Positions 8,125 through 16,028 of a stretch of DNA of 64,000 nt are shown one piece after another (the first letter of the stretch is position 1; each line of letters begins with the position of its first letter). The position numbers were made by a program, and so were the translations under genes. A model generated the notes under the pieces. That model had not been told where the DNA came from, searched no databases, and saw only the letters and a program-made list of their open reading frames with translations. The stretch is from Paenibacillus shirakamiensis. Lineage in GTDB: Bacteria > Bacillota > Bacilli > Paenibacillales > Paenibacillaceae. Location: assembly GCF_017874255.1 (NCBI RefSeq), contig NZ_JAGGLD010000001.1, positions 248,001-312,000 of the forward strand. Reading direction: 5' to 3'.

Positions 8125-9204
8125 CTACAAAGATAATTTTAGATGAATGAGCAGTATTCCTTTTTGAAGAGTCACATCGGTGGCTTCTACTAAAGGGATT
8201 ATTTTTTTGGGATAGAAGCCTAGATCAAAATCTTCTTCCAATTCTCTGCAAGTTGTATCTGGCAATACCATCCCATTAAAGACTAATTGATCAACGTGAA
8301 ACACAATGGAGTTCTCAGGTTGATTTTCCACAGTATAATGGCCCTCCACTCTAATATTCAGAGAATCACGAGTTCCTTCAGCTATGATCTTCCCCTCTGT
8401 AAAAGTAAACGCAAACTGATTGAAAATTTCATCTTTAGAACGCAAGAATTGATTGAGATCTTCCTGTTTGATGGCAATTGTATACGTGCCGCCTGAAGCC
8501 GAAATGCTTTGACCGTTATTTTTTAGAAATTCAGGCAAATCTACCATCGCAGCGGCTAATGCTTTGAAGTGTCGACGCACCTCATAGAGGCCGATGTTCT
8601 CCCAATAAGCATTCATTTCCTGAATGAATAGTCTCATTTTTTCTGGATCTCCACTATTCTCAACAGAAGCATCCACTTTCTTGTGCAAAGCTTCAACGCG
8701 GTTGCGTTGTTGAACTAAGCGATTTTTGAGCTCTAAAAGTTCTGAGGAACTCTGTTGTTGTTTGCTTTGCGCCTTCTTTAATGCGCGATAGGCACTCTGA
8801 TGGCGGGTCAAAATTTCTTGGTCTTGTCCAAAAATAAGATCGATATAATCTAAGATTGAAATAAAATCTCTTAAATTATTCGCCGTAAATAATGTACCGA
8901 TTAACTCTTCTCTCTCCCCCATATAGTAAGCACGTACACGTTGATCCGTGATGGCTTGGGTTGAATTCAATGTGCGCTGGATCCTCAGCATTTCTTGTTG
9001 GATCTGCTGGAGCTCCGTCTCCGATCGAGCTTGTTGATCTGATATTTTTCCTATTTCTCGATCTAGCTCTACGATGGAGAGACTTTGTTCTAGAATTTGC
9101 TGGGTTTCAGCGGATAAGGGCTCAGCTAACACGGGATAAGGAAATAAGATAACACCGTATACGAGTGTAGAGAGCATAAGACCAATCAATGCACGGCGAA
9201 ACAA
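8125..9204 (-). CDS. Secreted PcsB/CwlO-like coiled-coil protein without a hydrolase domain
   Basis: The 359-residue product has a signal peptide (MFRRALIGLMLSTLVYGVILFPYPVLAEP) and then a long coiled coil (about residues 30-190) with VRAYYMGEREELIGTLFTANNLRDFISILDYIDLIFGQDQEIL, a pattern typical of the N-terminal coiled-coil domain of PcsB/CwlO peptidoglycan hydrolases, which respond to FtsEX. The C-terminal 150 residues show neither an NlpC/P60 nor a CHAP or LytM motif; no Cys/His catalytic set is visible. It may be a regulator or scaffold. The TTG start has AAGGAGAGG 6 bases upstream. It converges on the solute-binding gene with a gap of only 5 bases. Confidence 0.65.
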   Translation of the reverse strand: MFRRALIGLMLSTLVYGVILFPYPVLAEPLSAETQQILEQSLSIVELDREIGKISDQQARSETELQQIQQEMLRIQRTLNSTQAITDQRVRAYYMGEREELIGTLFTANNLRDFISILDYIDLIFGQDQEILTRHQSAYRALKKAQSKQQQSSSELLELKNRLVQQRNRVEALHKKVDASVENSGDPEKMRLFIQEMNAYWENIGLYEVRRHFKALAAAMVDLPEFLKNNGQSISASGGTYTIAIKQEDLNQFLRSKDEIFNQFAFTFTEGKIIAEGTRDSLNIRVEGHYTVENQPENSIVFHVDQLVFNGMVLPDTTCRELEEDFDLGFYPKKIIPLVEATDVTLQKGILLIHLKLSL

Positions 9205-9285
9205 TATAATCCTCTCCTTCAGTCCATGGGAATATTTTAAATATATATGTCAATACTACGTATAATAGGCTGAAATAGTTGTTGC

Positions 9286-9320
9286 TAAAAATAAAAGACG
9301 ATCCGGCATGAGCCGAATCG
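9286..9320 (-). terminator. Terminator of the DUF2626 gene
   Basis: CGATCCGGC (9299-9307) pairs with GCCGAATCG (9312-9320) around an ATGA loop with one internal mismatch; on the minus strand it is followed by CTTTTATTTTT. It lies 34 bases after the stop codon. Confidence 0.8.
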
Positions 9321-9354
9321 CCTTTCTTCGTACATAGTGTTTCGCTTTGATTTT

Positions 9355-9591
9355 CTAGAGAGGAAGACCCATCTTGAAAACCGTCCAATAGCTGAATCCG
9401 GTAAAAGTAACTATCATGTATCCCCAGAATAAGAGGATATAAGTTCTCTCCGTAAATTTCAGGTAGCCGAAAAGGACGAAAAAGGCGGTCTGCATGAAGA
9501 ATAACAGAGCCATTTCAGTTAAATTCCCGGCAAAAGCCATCAATCCGATAGCTAGTGTGAAGAAACCAAGGACACGGAACATGCGTGCCAT
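9355..9591 (-). CDS. DUF2626 family small membrane protein
   Basis: The 78-residue product (MARMFRVLGFFTLAIGLMAF...) matches the DUF2626 family (YqgY-like): MARMFRVLGF start, FFMQTAFFVLFGYLKFTERTYIL centre and a GFSYWTVFKM end. Three hydrophobic segments suggest an integral membrane protein. The ATG at 9591 is chosen because AGGGGGGGATTACATC precedes it; an upstream in-frame extension to 9690 has no such site. A good promoter lies at 9638-9666 on the same strand. The function is unknown. Confidence 0.85.
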   Translation of the reverse strand: MARMFRVLGFFTLAIGLMAFAGNLTEMALLFFMQTAFFVLFGYLKFTERTYILLFWGYMIVTFTGFSYWTVFKMGLPL

Positions 9592-9637
9592 GATGTAATC
9601 CCCCCCTCGTATGTAAGCGACCTCATATTTTAAGTTA

Positions 9638-9666
9638 ATTATAACCAAATTATTCAGGTGTGTAAA
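9638..9666 (-). promoter_or_regulatory. SigA-type promoter for the DUF2626 gene
   Basis: On the minus strand, TTTACA (9666-9661), a 17-base spacer and TATAAT (9643-9638) form a near-consensus promoter, about 50 bases before the start codon. Confidence 0.75.
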
Positions 9667-9842
9667 CGAAAAGTGAATATTTAATAACAATTATGAATTC
9701 ATTTTCGGAGGTATGACAAGCTAGATTTTTGGAAATACATTTTAGTATCAAATAGATTCTATGAACTCTACGAGAGGCATAGAAATGGAGTATGCAGTTT
9801 TTTACCTTATTCACCTGCCGGGAATCGCCGGTTTATGAAGAC

Positions 9843-9852
9843 GGTTATACTA
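9843..9852 (+). promoter_or_regulatory. Possible SigF/SigG-type -10 element before rsfA
   Basis: GGTTATACTA fits the GGnnAnAnTw pattern of forespore sigma factors and lies 27 bases before the rsfA start. The -35 region (GAATC at 9822-9826, 16-base spacer) is a partial match only. RsfA is known as a prespore regulator in B. subtilis, which fits. Confidence 0.35.
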
Positions 9853-9879
9853 GGATGTCGTTAGGAGGGTTTGTATCGC

Positions 9880-10533
9880 ATGACAGCAGTAAGACAGGAT
9901 GCATGGAGTGCCGAAGATGATTTAATACTAGCTGAGGTTACATTGCGCCATATTCGAGAGGGCAGTACGCAACTAACTGCCTTTGAAGAAGTGGGGGATC
10001 GAATTTCGAGAACGTCAGCTGCTTGTGGATTTCGGTGGAATAGTTGTGTTCGCAAAAAATATGAGGCCGCCATTCAGATTGCCAAAGCCCAACGTCAGAA
10101 ACGCAATTATTTGAAAAAACAAAGTCCTTTAATGGGAACAACAGCCGTTGCTTCTTTAGCATCAGTAGATTTGGAAGAAAGCTTTTACAAGAGTGAAGGC
10201 GTATCTGAAGAGACCATCTCCATCGATGCCGTTATTCGGTTTCTTAAGCAATGGAAGAACAGCTATCAGGATAGTAGTAGACATGTGAGATCTTTGGAAA
10301 AGAAGATTCGTGACAAAGAGGAAGAGTTATCTATCTTGCGTGACGAGAACAGACGACTATCTTTACATGTCAATGAGGTCCAAACCGATTATAGAGTAGT
10401 TAATGATGATTATAAGGCGCTCATTCAGATTATGGATCGAGCTCGGCGATTAGCGTTTTTAAATGAAGAGGAAGACGAGCAAAAATCAAGGTTTAAAATG
10501 GACGCCAATGGGAATTTGGAACGTATTGAATAA
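9880..10533 (+). CDS. rsfA: RsfA-family prespore transcription factor
   Basis: The 217-residue product begins with a Myb/SANT-like DNA-binding domain typical of RsfA ([60 protein letters not shown], conserved Trp and Arg positions) and ends with a coiled coil (about residues 130-185, [20 protein letters not shown]). RsfA modulates SigF-dependent genes in the forespore. The ATG at 9880 follows AGGAGG by 11 bases; a TTG at 9871 is too close to it. The downstream panE-like and DUF3397 genes, then bshC and mraZ, follow the ylbO-ylbQ-yllA-yllB order of B. subtilis. Confidence 0.88.
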   Translation: MTAVRQDAWSAEDDLILAEVTLRHIREGSTQLTAFEEVGDRISRTSAACGFRWNSCVRKKYEAAIQIAKAQRQKRNYLKKQSPLMGTTAVASLASVDLEESFYKSEGVSEETISIDAVIRFLKQWKNSYQDSSRHVRSLEKKIRDKEEELSILRDENRRLSLHVNEVQTDYRVVNDDYKALIQIMDRARRLAFLNEEEDEQKSRFKMDANGNLERIE

Positions 10534-10556
10534 CTTTAGCGCTACGAATGAATACA

Positions 10557-10590
10557 AAACTCCGCCAAGCTGGTGGAGTTTTTGTGTTTT
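10557..10590 (+). terminator. Terminator after rsfA
   Basis: AAACTCCGCCA (10557-10567) pairs with TGGTGGAGTTT (10571-10581) with one mismatch around a short loop, then TTGTGTTTT follows. Confidence 0.85.
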
Positions 10591-10647
10591 TTAATCAAAT
10601 GTTTGTTATAAACTACTATAGAGACGGTATGAAATGGAGTGAAAGAC

Positions 10648-11604
10648 ATGAAATTTGAAGTTATAGGTGCAGGTGCAATTGGCTTATTGTTTGGCGGAGA
10701 GCTTGCATACAGTGGGCATGAAGTGCACTTTTGGACTAGAACCAAAGAGCAGGCGGATTATTTACATACCCATGGCTTAGAGATAGAGATAGATTCAACA
10801 ATAGACAGACATTATATCGAAGGCCTCTCTGCTTCATCCACATCTGAAGTAAAGGTGAATAGTCCTCTCACATATCCCGACTGGATGATTGTAGCTCTAA
10901 AACAAAGGCATTTAAATGATGCCATCATTCAACATATGCAAAAGCGAATAGGTCCTACAACAAAAATAATATGTTTACTAAATGGGGTAGGGCATATGGA
11001 ACGTCTTGGAATCGCTTTTCCAGAGAGTATGCTTATCGCTGCAATCACTACCGAAGGCTCCAAACGATTGGGTGCGACAAGCATCAAAAGATCCAAGCCA
11101 GGCTACACTCGCTTAGGGGTTCCTAAGCAACCTTTTAATCATAGTCAGGGCGAGTTAAGAAGCGTACCACAATCCATTGAAATTTTAGCTGAAGCTTTAA
11201 CATTGGCAGGAATTCCCTCGATTTCGTCGAATGACATCGATAAGGAAATTTATCGTAAACTGTTGATTAATGCTGCAATTAACCCGCTCACGGCGATTTG
11301 GAGGGTTCCCAACGGAGAATTACTAGGCAATGACCAAAGAAGAGAGGTTCTGACTTCGCTGATTCAAGAAATCTTAACCATCTATGATTGCAACGGTCTT
11401 TACTATGAAGAATCGATGATTGATCTCGTCTTTCAAGTATGTAAGGATACGCAGAACAATACGTCCTCGATGTTGAAAGATATATTAGCTGGAGAGCCTA
11501 CAGAAATTGATCAAATTGTTGGGCATTTACTGAGCATGGCCGATTCTGTTCATGTAGAAGTTCCGTTGCTCCGCGACATCTACAGACTTGTAGCCGCAAT
11601 ATAG
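10648..11604 (+). CDS. panE: 2-dehydropantoate 2-reductase (ketopantoate reductase family)
   Basis: The 318-residue product is of the KPR family, which reduces ketopantoate to pantoate with NADPH on the way to coenzyme A. The N-terminal Rossmann fold shows GAGAIGLLFGGELAYSGHEV. Mid-protein TYPDWMIVALKQRHL and IICLLNGVGHMERL match the family, and the C-terminal helical domain has KLLINAAINPLTAIWRVPNGELL, where the conserved Lys and Asn act in catalysis. The ATG at 10648 is preceded by GGAGTGAAAG; the GTG at 10639 is less likely. It matches ylbQ in synteny. Family members with other ketoacid substrates exist, so the substrate is inferred. Confidence 0.87.
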   Translation: MKFEVIGAGAIGLLFGGELAYSGHEVHFWTRTKEQADYLHTHGLEIEIDSTIDRHYIEGLSASSTSEVKVNSPLTYPDWMIVALKQRHLNDAIIQHMQKRIGPTTKIICLLNGVGHMERLGIAFPESMLIAAITTEGSKRLGATSIKRSKPGYTRLGVPKQPFNHSQGELRSVPQSIEILAEALTLAGIPSISSNDIDKEIYRKLLINAAINPLTAIWRVPNGELLGNDQRREVLTSLIQEILTIYDCNGLYYEESMIDLVFQVCKDTQNNTSSMLKDILAGEPTEIDQIVGHLLSMADSVHVEVPLLRDIYRLVAAI

Positions 11605-11646
11605 AATCACTGATTTCATTCTATTATGAACTGGAGGCGAGCGGAT

Positions 11647-12030
11647 TTGAATATGTTGTTTGCTCCAATTATTGCGTTCAGTATTGCACCGATTGTGCCG
11701 TTCATTCTGGTGTATTTCATCCATTATTTCTGGAAAGGTGGACGTAAGCAATCTATAATGCTCGCCATGGATGTTACCACTTTTTTTCTGATTCTTTCTG
11801 TAGCGGCTTTGTTTAACCACATTTTTAACTCTACGTTCGGTATTTATTTGATCCTACTTATCTTACTTATTATTGGTGGATTCATTGGGGGGGCTCAAAA
11901 TCGCCTGAAAGGTAGATTAGATCCCAAAAGATTAATAAGAGCAGTATGGCGGCTGGCTTTCTTAGGTACAGTAATTATGTATATTTTGTTTATTTTTATA
12001 GGGATTTTCCCATACATATTAAGTGTATAA
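11647..12030 (+). CDS. DUF3397 family membrane protein
   Basis: The product (127 residues) has four hydrophobic segments: FAPIIAFSIAPIVPFILVYF, MLAMDVTTFFLILSVAALF, YLILLILLIIGGFIGG and LAFLGTVIMYILFIFIGIFPYIL, with a basic patch (NRLKGRLDPKRLIRA) before the last. This fits the DUF3397 family found between panE-like and bshC/mraZ genes in Bacillales. The TTG at 11647 has GGAGG 9 bases upstream; the ATG at 11653 is an alternative. The function is unknown. No terminator is obvious before the opp promoter. Confidence 0.72.
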   Translation: MNMLFAPIIAFSIAPIVPFILVYFIHYFWKGGRKQSIMLAMDVTTFFLILSVAALFNHIFNSTFGIYLILLILLIIGGFIGGAQNRLKGRLDPKRLIRAVWRLAFLGTVIMYILFIFIGIFPYILSV

Positions 12031-12177
12031 GTGCGACATACTTAAATTATGAAGCGAATCCAACTCTTGGATATAGACTCGAAAAGAACAGTCTAAAGTA
12101 TCAGAAAAGGGGTCAGGTCAATAGGCGGGATAGCACAGTTTTGTTAAAATATTACTATATTTTTGTAAACGACTATC

Positions 12178-12192
12178 TATTTTTAGAAAAAA
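12178..12192 (+). promoter_or_regulatory. Weak CodY-box-like sequence before oppA
   Basis: TATTTTTAGAAAAAA matches the B. subtilis CodY motif (AATTTTCWGAAAATT) at 11 of 15 positions and lies immediately upstream of the -35 of the oppA promoter. Peptide transporters are common CodY targets, but the region is AT-rich, so the match may be chance. Confidence 0.25.
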
Positions 12193-12196
12193 AATA

Positions 12197-12224
12197 TTGA
12201 TTTTTTGACCGCTGGTTGTATAAT
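12197..12224 (+). promoter_or_regulatory. Promoter for oppA
   Basis: TTGATT (12197-12202), a 16-base spacer and TATAAT (12219-12224) lie 39 bases before the oppA start. An overlapping TTGACC at 12205-12210 is too close to the -10 to act as its -35. Confidence 0.7.
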
Positions 12225-12263
12225 CAGAAAGCATATACCAATTTTATAGGGGGATACTTGTAG

Positions 12264-13928
12264 ATGAAAAAGAGATCCATAGTTCTTTTGACACTGATTC
12301 TTGCTCTTAGCACAATCCTTGCGGCTTGTGGCGACAAGAAAGAAGCAGGCAGCACTGAAGGCACGGCAACAACTAAACTTGCAGCAGACCAAACGTTCCA
12401 CATTAATTTGGCCTCCGAGCCTCCAACGCTTGATCCTGCACAATCACAGGACAACGTATCTAGTTCCATTATCAGAACTTTGTTTGAGGGTCTTACGAAC
12501 AAAGATAAAGATGGTAATATCACTCCAGGTGTTGCAGAGAAATGGGAACCAAGTGCAGACGGTAAAGAATACACATTCACATTGCGTTCTGATGCAAAAT
12601 GGAGCAATGGTGACCCTGTAACAGCTAAAGACTTTGAATATGCTTGGAAACGTGTTCTTGATCCTAAGACTCAACCAGCTCCACCTTATGCATACCAATT
12701 GTATTACATCAAAAATGCTCAAGCTTACAATGAAGGTAAAGCTAAAGTTGAAGATGTTGGCGTAAAAGCAGTTGACGATAAAACGTTAAAAGTATCGCTT
12801 GAAAACGCTACACCTTATTGGCTTGGTCTGACTTCCTTTACAACATATTACCCAGTTAACGAAAAAGTTGTAGCGAATGCTAAATGGGCTACTTCTCCAG
12901 ATAGCCTTGTTGGCAATGGTCCTTTCAAACTTTCCACTTGGACAACAGGACAAACACTTGAAGTATCCAAGAACGACAAGTACTGGGATAACAAAAACAT
13001 CACACTTACAAAAATTACTGCTTCCATCGTAGATTCCGCTGCAACGGAAGTTAGCAGCTATAAGAGTGGACAACTTGATCTTGCTGGACAACCTATTGGT
13101 GAAATTCCTACAGATCAAATCGCATCTTTGAAATCTGAAATTCCTAACGAACTTACGATCAAAGGGATTGCTTCTACGTATTACTATTTGTTTAATGTAA
13201 CTGAAAAGCCTTTCAACAATTTGAAGATTCGTCAAGCTTTCACGAAAGCTATCAACCGTCAAGCATTAATTGACAATGTTACTTTAGGTAACCAAATTCC
13301 AGCTTTCGGTCTAGTACCTCCAGGAATCAAAGGCATTAAAGATGAATTCCGTAAAGAAAATCCAGATAGTGCTTATGGTAAAGAAGATGCAAATGAAGCA
13401 AAAGCACTTCTTGCTGAAGGTTTGAAAGAAGAAGGATTAGACAAACTTCCTAAAATCACTTTGATTTACAATACAAATGACAACCACAAAAAGGCTGCTC
13501 TAGCTATTGGCGATATGTGGAAACAAACTCTAGGTGCTGAAGTAACTGTTCAAAACCAAGAGTGGGGAGTATTCTTGCAAAACCGTAGAAACTTGAACTA
13601 TCAAGTGGCTCGTGCAGGATTTGGCGCAGACTATAACGATCCAATGACGTTCATCGATCTGTTCACTTCCACAAGTGGTAATAACGATACGGGCTTCAAA
13701 AATGCTGAGTATGACAAGCTTGTAAAAGAAGCTTACTCTAACAGCGACAACAACGTTCGTAACGAGGCTATGAAAAAAGCTGAAGATCTCTTGATCAAAC
13801 AAAATCAAGTTATCCTTCCAATTTACTACTACACAAACATCCAATTGGTTAAACCATATGTTAAAGATGTAGTTATTGATTATGGTGGCCAATTGGACGT
13901 AACGCATGTTAAATTGCTTGAGCATTAA
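12264..13928 (+). CDS. oppA: Oligopeptide ABC transporter substrate-binding lipoprotein OppA
   Basis: A 554-residue family-5 binding protein that captures peptides outside the membrane for OppBCDF. The lipoprotein signal MKKRSIVLLTLILALSTILAACG has the lipobox LAAC at residues 18-21. Family-5 hallmarks are INLASEPPTLDPAQSQDN, FEGLTNKDKDGNITPGVAEKWE, YTFTLRSDAKWSNGDPVTAKDF and FNVTEKPFNNLKIRQAFTKAINR. Codon use is noticeably uniform, as expected for a highly expressed gene. The promoter is at 12197-12224 and GGGGG provides the ribosome binding site. A strong terminator separates it from oppB, so it can be made in excess of the permease. Confidence 0.95.
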   Translation: MKKRSIVLLTLILALSTILAACGDKKEAGSTEGTATTKLAADQTFHINLASEPPTLDPAQSQDNVSSSIIRTLFEGLTNKDKDGNITPGVAEKWEPSADGKEYTFTLRSDAKWSNGDPVTAKDFEYAWKRVLDPKTQPAPPYAYQLYYIKNAQAYNEGKAKVEDVGVKAVDDKTLKVSLENATPYWLGLTSFTTYYPVNEKVVANAKWATSPDSLVGNGPFKLSTWTTGQTLEVSKNDKYWDNKNITLTKITASIVDSAATEVSSYKSGQLDLAGQPIGEIPTDQIASLKSEIPNELTIKGIASTYYYLFNVTEKPFNNLKIRQAFTKAINRQALIDNVTLGNQIPAFGLVPPGIKGIKDEFRKENPDSAYGKEDANEAKALLAEGLKEEGLDKLPKITLIYNTNDNHKKAALAIGDMWKQTLGAEVTVQNQEWGVFLQNRRNLNYQVARAGFGADYNDPMTFIDLFTSTSGNNDTGFKNAEYDKLVKEAYSNSDNNVRNEAMKKAEDLLIKQNQVILPIYYYTNIQLVKPYVKDVVIDYGGQLDVTHVKLLEH

Positions 13929-13964
13929 TAGTAATCTTCTGCTAGTCTAGTCAGGTGATTGCTT

Positions 13965-14008
13965 CGGGATATATATGTGGATGTCCTCATATATATCCCG
14001 ATTTTTTG
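13965..14008 (+). terminator. Terminator between oppA and oppB
   Basis: CGGGATATATATG (13965-13977) pairs perfectly with CATATATATCCCG (13988-14000), followed by ATTTTTTG. It is 36 bases after the oppA stop. Confidence 0.93.
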
Positions 14009-14057
14009 TTTACAAAGGTAACTTCCATATCTTGTATAGTTTGGATTGGATTAAGCT

Positions 14058-14087
14058 TAGACAAGCCTCTTAGGGTTTGAGTACAAT
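14058..14087 (+). promoter_or_regulatory. Promoter for oppBCDF
   Basis: TAGACA (14058-14063), an 18-base spacer and TACAAT (14082-14087) lie about 40 bases before oppB. It gives the permease genes a start independent of oppA. Confidence 0.55.
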
Positions 14088-14125
14088 TGTAGAGAAGAAT
14101 TTTGAAGAGTTAGGGGTGAATGCTC

Positions 14126-15058
14126 ATGGTAAGATATGTGGCCAGCAAGTTTTTTTACATGCTTGTATCGTTGTTCATTTTGATTTCAGCTACATTTTTC
14201 TTGATGAAAGCCATACCGGGAAATCCGTTTATGTCTGAAAAAGCAGTCCCTCCTCAAATCAGAGAACGTCTGATGGAACAGTACGGACTGAATAAGCCCG
14301 TTATTGAACAATATGGACAATATCTGAAAAATATTGCTCAAGGTAATTTCGGAATCTCCATGAAAATGCAAAATAAAGAGGTTACCGAACTGATCACGGA
14401 TACTTTTGGTGCATCGCTGAAATTAGGTCTAATCGCCATTGTGGTCTCCGTAATTGTTGGTGTACTACTGGGTCTTGTGGCTGCGCTATATCACAGGAAA
14501 CTCATTGATAACATTGCCATGGTTCTTGCGGTACTAGGTATTGCTGTACCCAGCTTTGTTATAGCTGCCATGCTTCAATTTGTATTTGCACAAAAGGCTG
14601 GCTGGTTCCACGTGTCCGGATTTAGTGGTCCTTTAGATTACGTCCTGCCTGTGGTCGCCCTTTCCGCGCAACCGATTGCGTTCATTGCTAGGCTCACGCG
14701 TTCTAGTATGCTAGAAGTTTTGCATGCGGATTATATTAAAACAGCTAGAGCAAAAGGTCTGAACTGGTTTACGATTCTTTTCCGCCACGTTGTTCGAAAC
14801 GGTATTCTTCCTGTAGTTACGTATCTCGGACCAATGACAGCAAACATTATTACAGGGTCCGTCGTCATTGAACAGATTTTTGGTATTGGTGGACTAGGTA
14901 AAGTGTTTGTTACCAGTATCAGCAACCGGGATTACACCTTAATTATGGGCGTAACTATTTTCTACGGTATCATCCTTATGTTGGCTCGTTTCTTAACAGA
15001 TATCGCTTATGTATTTGTAGATCCTCGGATCAAGCTGAATAATGGAAAGGAGGGGTAG
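14126..15058 (+). CDS. oppB: Oligopeptide ABC transporter permease OppB
   Basis: The 310-residue membrane subunit of the peptide importer. It has the DppB/OppB N-terminal pattern (MVRYVASKFFYMLVSLFILISATFFLMKAIPGNPF), about six helices and the cytoplasmic coupling-helix region LHADYIKTARAKGLNWFTILFRHVVRNGILPVVT. The ATG at 14126 is better placed after AGGGGTGA than the ATG at 14120. oppC starts 4 bases after its stop, so translation is likely coupled. Confidence 0.94.
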   Translation: MVRYVASKFFYMLVSLFILISATFFLMKAIPGNPFMSEKAVPPQIRERLMEQYGLNKPVIEQYGQYLKNIAQGNFGISMKMQNKEVTELITDTFGASLKLGLIAIVVSVIVGVLLGLVAALYHRKLIDNIAMVLAVLGIAVPSFVIAAMLQFVFAQKAGWFHVSGFSGPLDYVLPVVALSAQPIAFIARLTRSSMLEVLHADYIKTARAKGLNWFTILFRHVVRNGILPVVTYLGPMTANIITGSVVIEQIFGIGGLGKVFVTSISNRDYTLIMGVTIFYGIILMLARFLTDIAYVFVDPRIKLNNGKEG

Positions 15059-15061
15059 ACA

Positions 15062-16015
15062 GTGGCACTGCACAACGAATTGATACCACAAGCGGATGCG
15101 GCTCAACTGTCTCCGGAAGACTTCCGAAAGATTGGTGCGAACGAGAAACAATCGGAAGTGATTCAACGTGAAAGCCTCTCGGCTTGGAGAGATTCTTGGG
15201 AACGTTTGCTTCAAAACAAACTAGCGGTTACAGCAATGATTGTCATGTTAATTATTATTATCATGTCTATCATTGGACCTATGATTTCTAATTTTGATTA
15301 CCAAACCAATGATTTGATGAATACGAATAAAGCCCCTAACTCCGTGCACTGGTTCGGAACTGACGATTTGGGCCGAGATATGTTCGTTAGAACATGGATG
15401 GGTGCTAGAATCTCTTTGACTGTAGGTTTAGCAGCAGCGTTAATCGATTTAATGATTGGTGTAATTTACGGTGGGATTATGGGTTACTTCGGTGGCCGAG
15501 TAGATGAAATTATGAACAAGTTTGCTGAAATTCTATATTCTGTTCCTTATTTGCTAGTAACCATCCTATTGTTGGTTGTATTTGAACCCAGCATGGGAAC
15601 GATTATTTTGGCATTGACGATTACAGGCTGGATTAACATGTCTTGGATTGTTCGAGGCGAGATTATTCAGCTGAAAAATAGAGAATACGTTCTAGCTTCA
15701 CGCTCGATGGGTGCCGGCTCTGGCCGATTGTTGTTCCGTCATTTACTTCCAAATGCGATGGGACCGATTATTGTAACTTTGACCTTATCTGTACCTAATG
15801 CCATTTTCTCTGAAGCTTTCTTGAGTTATTTGGGCCTAGGTGTACAAGAGCCTATCGCTTCACTTGGTTCGATGATTAATGCTTCCATGTCCGCTTGGAA
15901 TTTGTACCCTTGGCGCATGTTGTTCCCAGCGATTTTGATCAGCTTAACCATGCTTGCATTCAACATATTCGGTGACGGTCTACGCGATGCACTGGATCCA
16001 AAATTGAAAAAATAG
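15062..16015 (+). CDS. oppC: Oligopeptide ABC transporter permease OppC
   Basis: The 317-residue second permease. It has the OppC N-terminal cytoplasmic segment (LSAWRDSWERLLQNKLAVTAMIVMLIIIIMSIIGP), HWFGTDDLGRDMFVRTWMGARISL, and the coupling motif REYVLASRSMGAGSGRLLFRHLLPNAMGPIIV near residue 210. The start is a GTG with GAAAGGAGGGG before it, overlapping the end of oppB. oppD follows after 13 bases. Confidence 0.94.
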   Translation: MALHNELIPQADAAQLSPEDFRKIGANEKQSEVIQRESLSAWRDSWERLLQNKLAVTAMIVMLIIIIMSIIGPMISNFDYQTNDLMNTNKAPNSVHWFGTDDLGRDMFVRTWMGARISLTVGLAAALIDLMIGVIYGGIMGYFGGRVDEIMNKFAEILYSVPYLLVTILLLVVFEPSMGTIILALTITGWINMSWIVRGEIIQLKNREYVLASRSMGAGSGRLLFRHLLPNAMGPIIVTLTLSVPNAIFSEAFLSYLGLGVQEPIASLGSMINASMSAWNLYPWRMLFPAILISLTMLAFNIFGDGLRDALDPKLKK

Positions 16016-16028
16016 GAGGTGAAGCCGT

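Noticed and set aside
9248..9253. TTGACA on the minus strand before the coiled-coil gene
   Set aside because: No -10 hexamer stands 16-18 bases downstream, so I do not call a promoter.
11946..12200. 84-codon plus-strand frame between the DUF3397 gene and oppA
   Set aside because: It starts inside the DUF3397 gene in another frame, has no ribosome binding site and no coding-like composition.
12786..13262. Long minus-strand frame inside oppA
   Set aside because: Antisense shadow created by the biased codon use of oppA.
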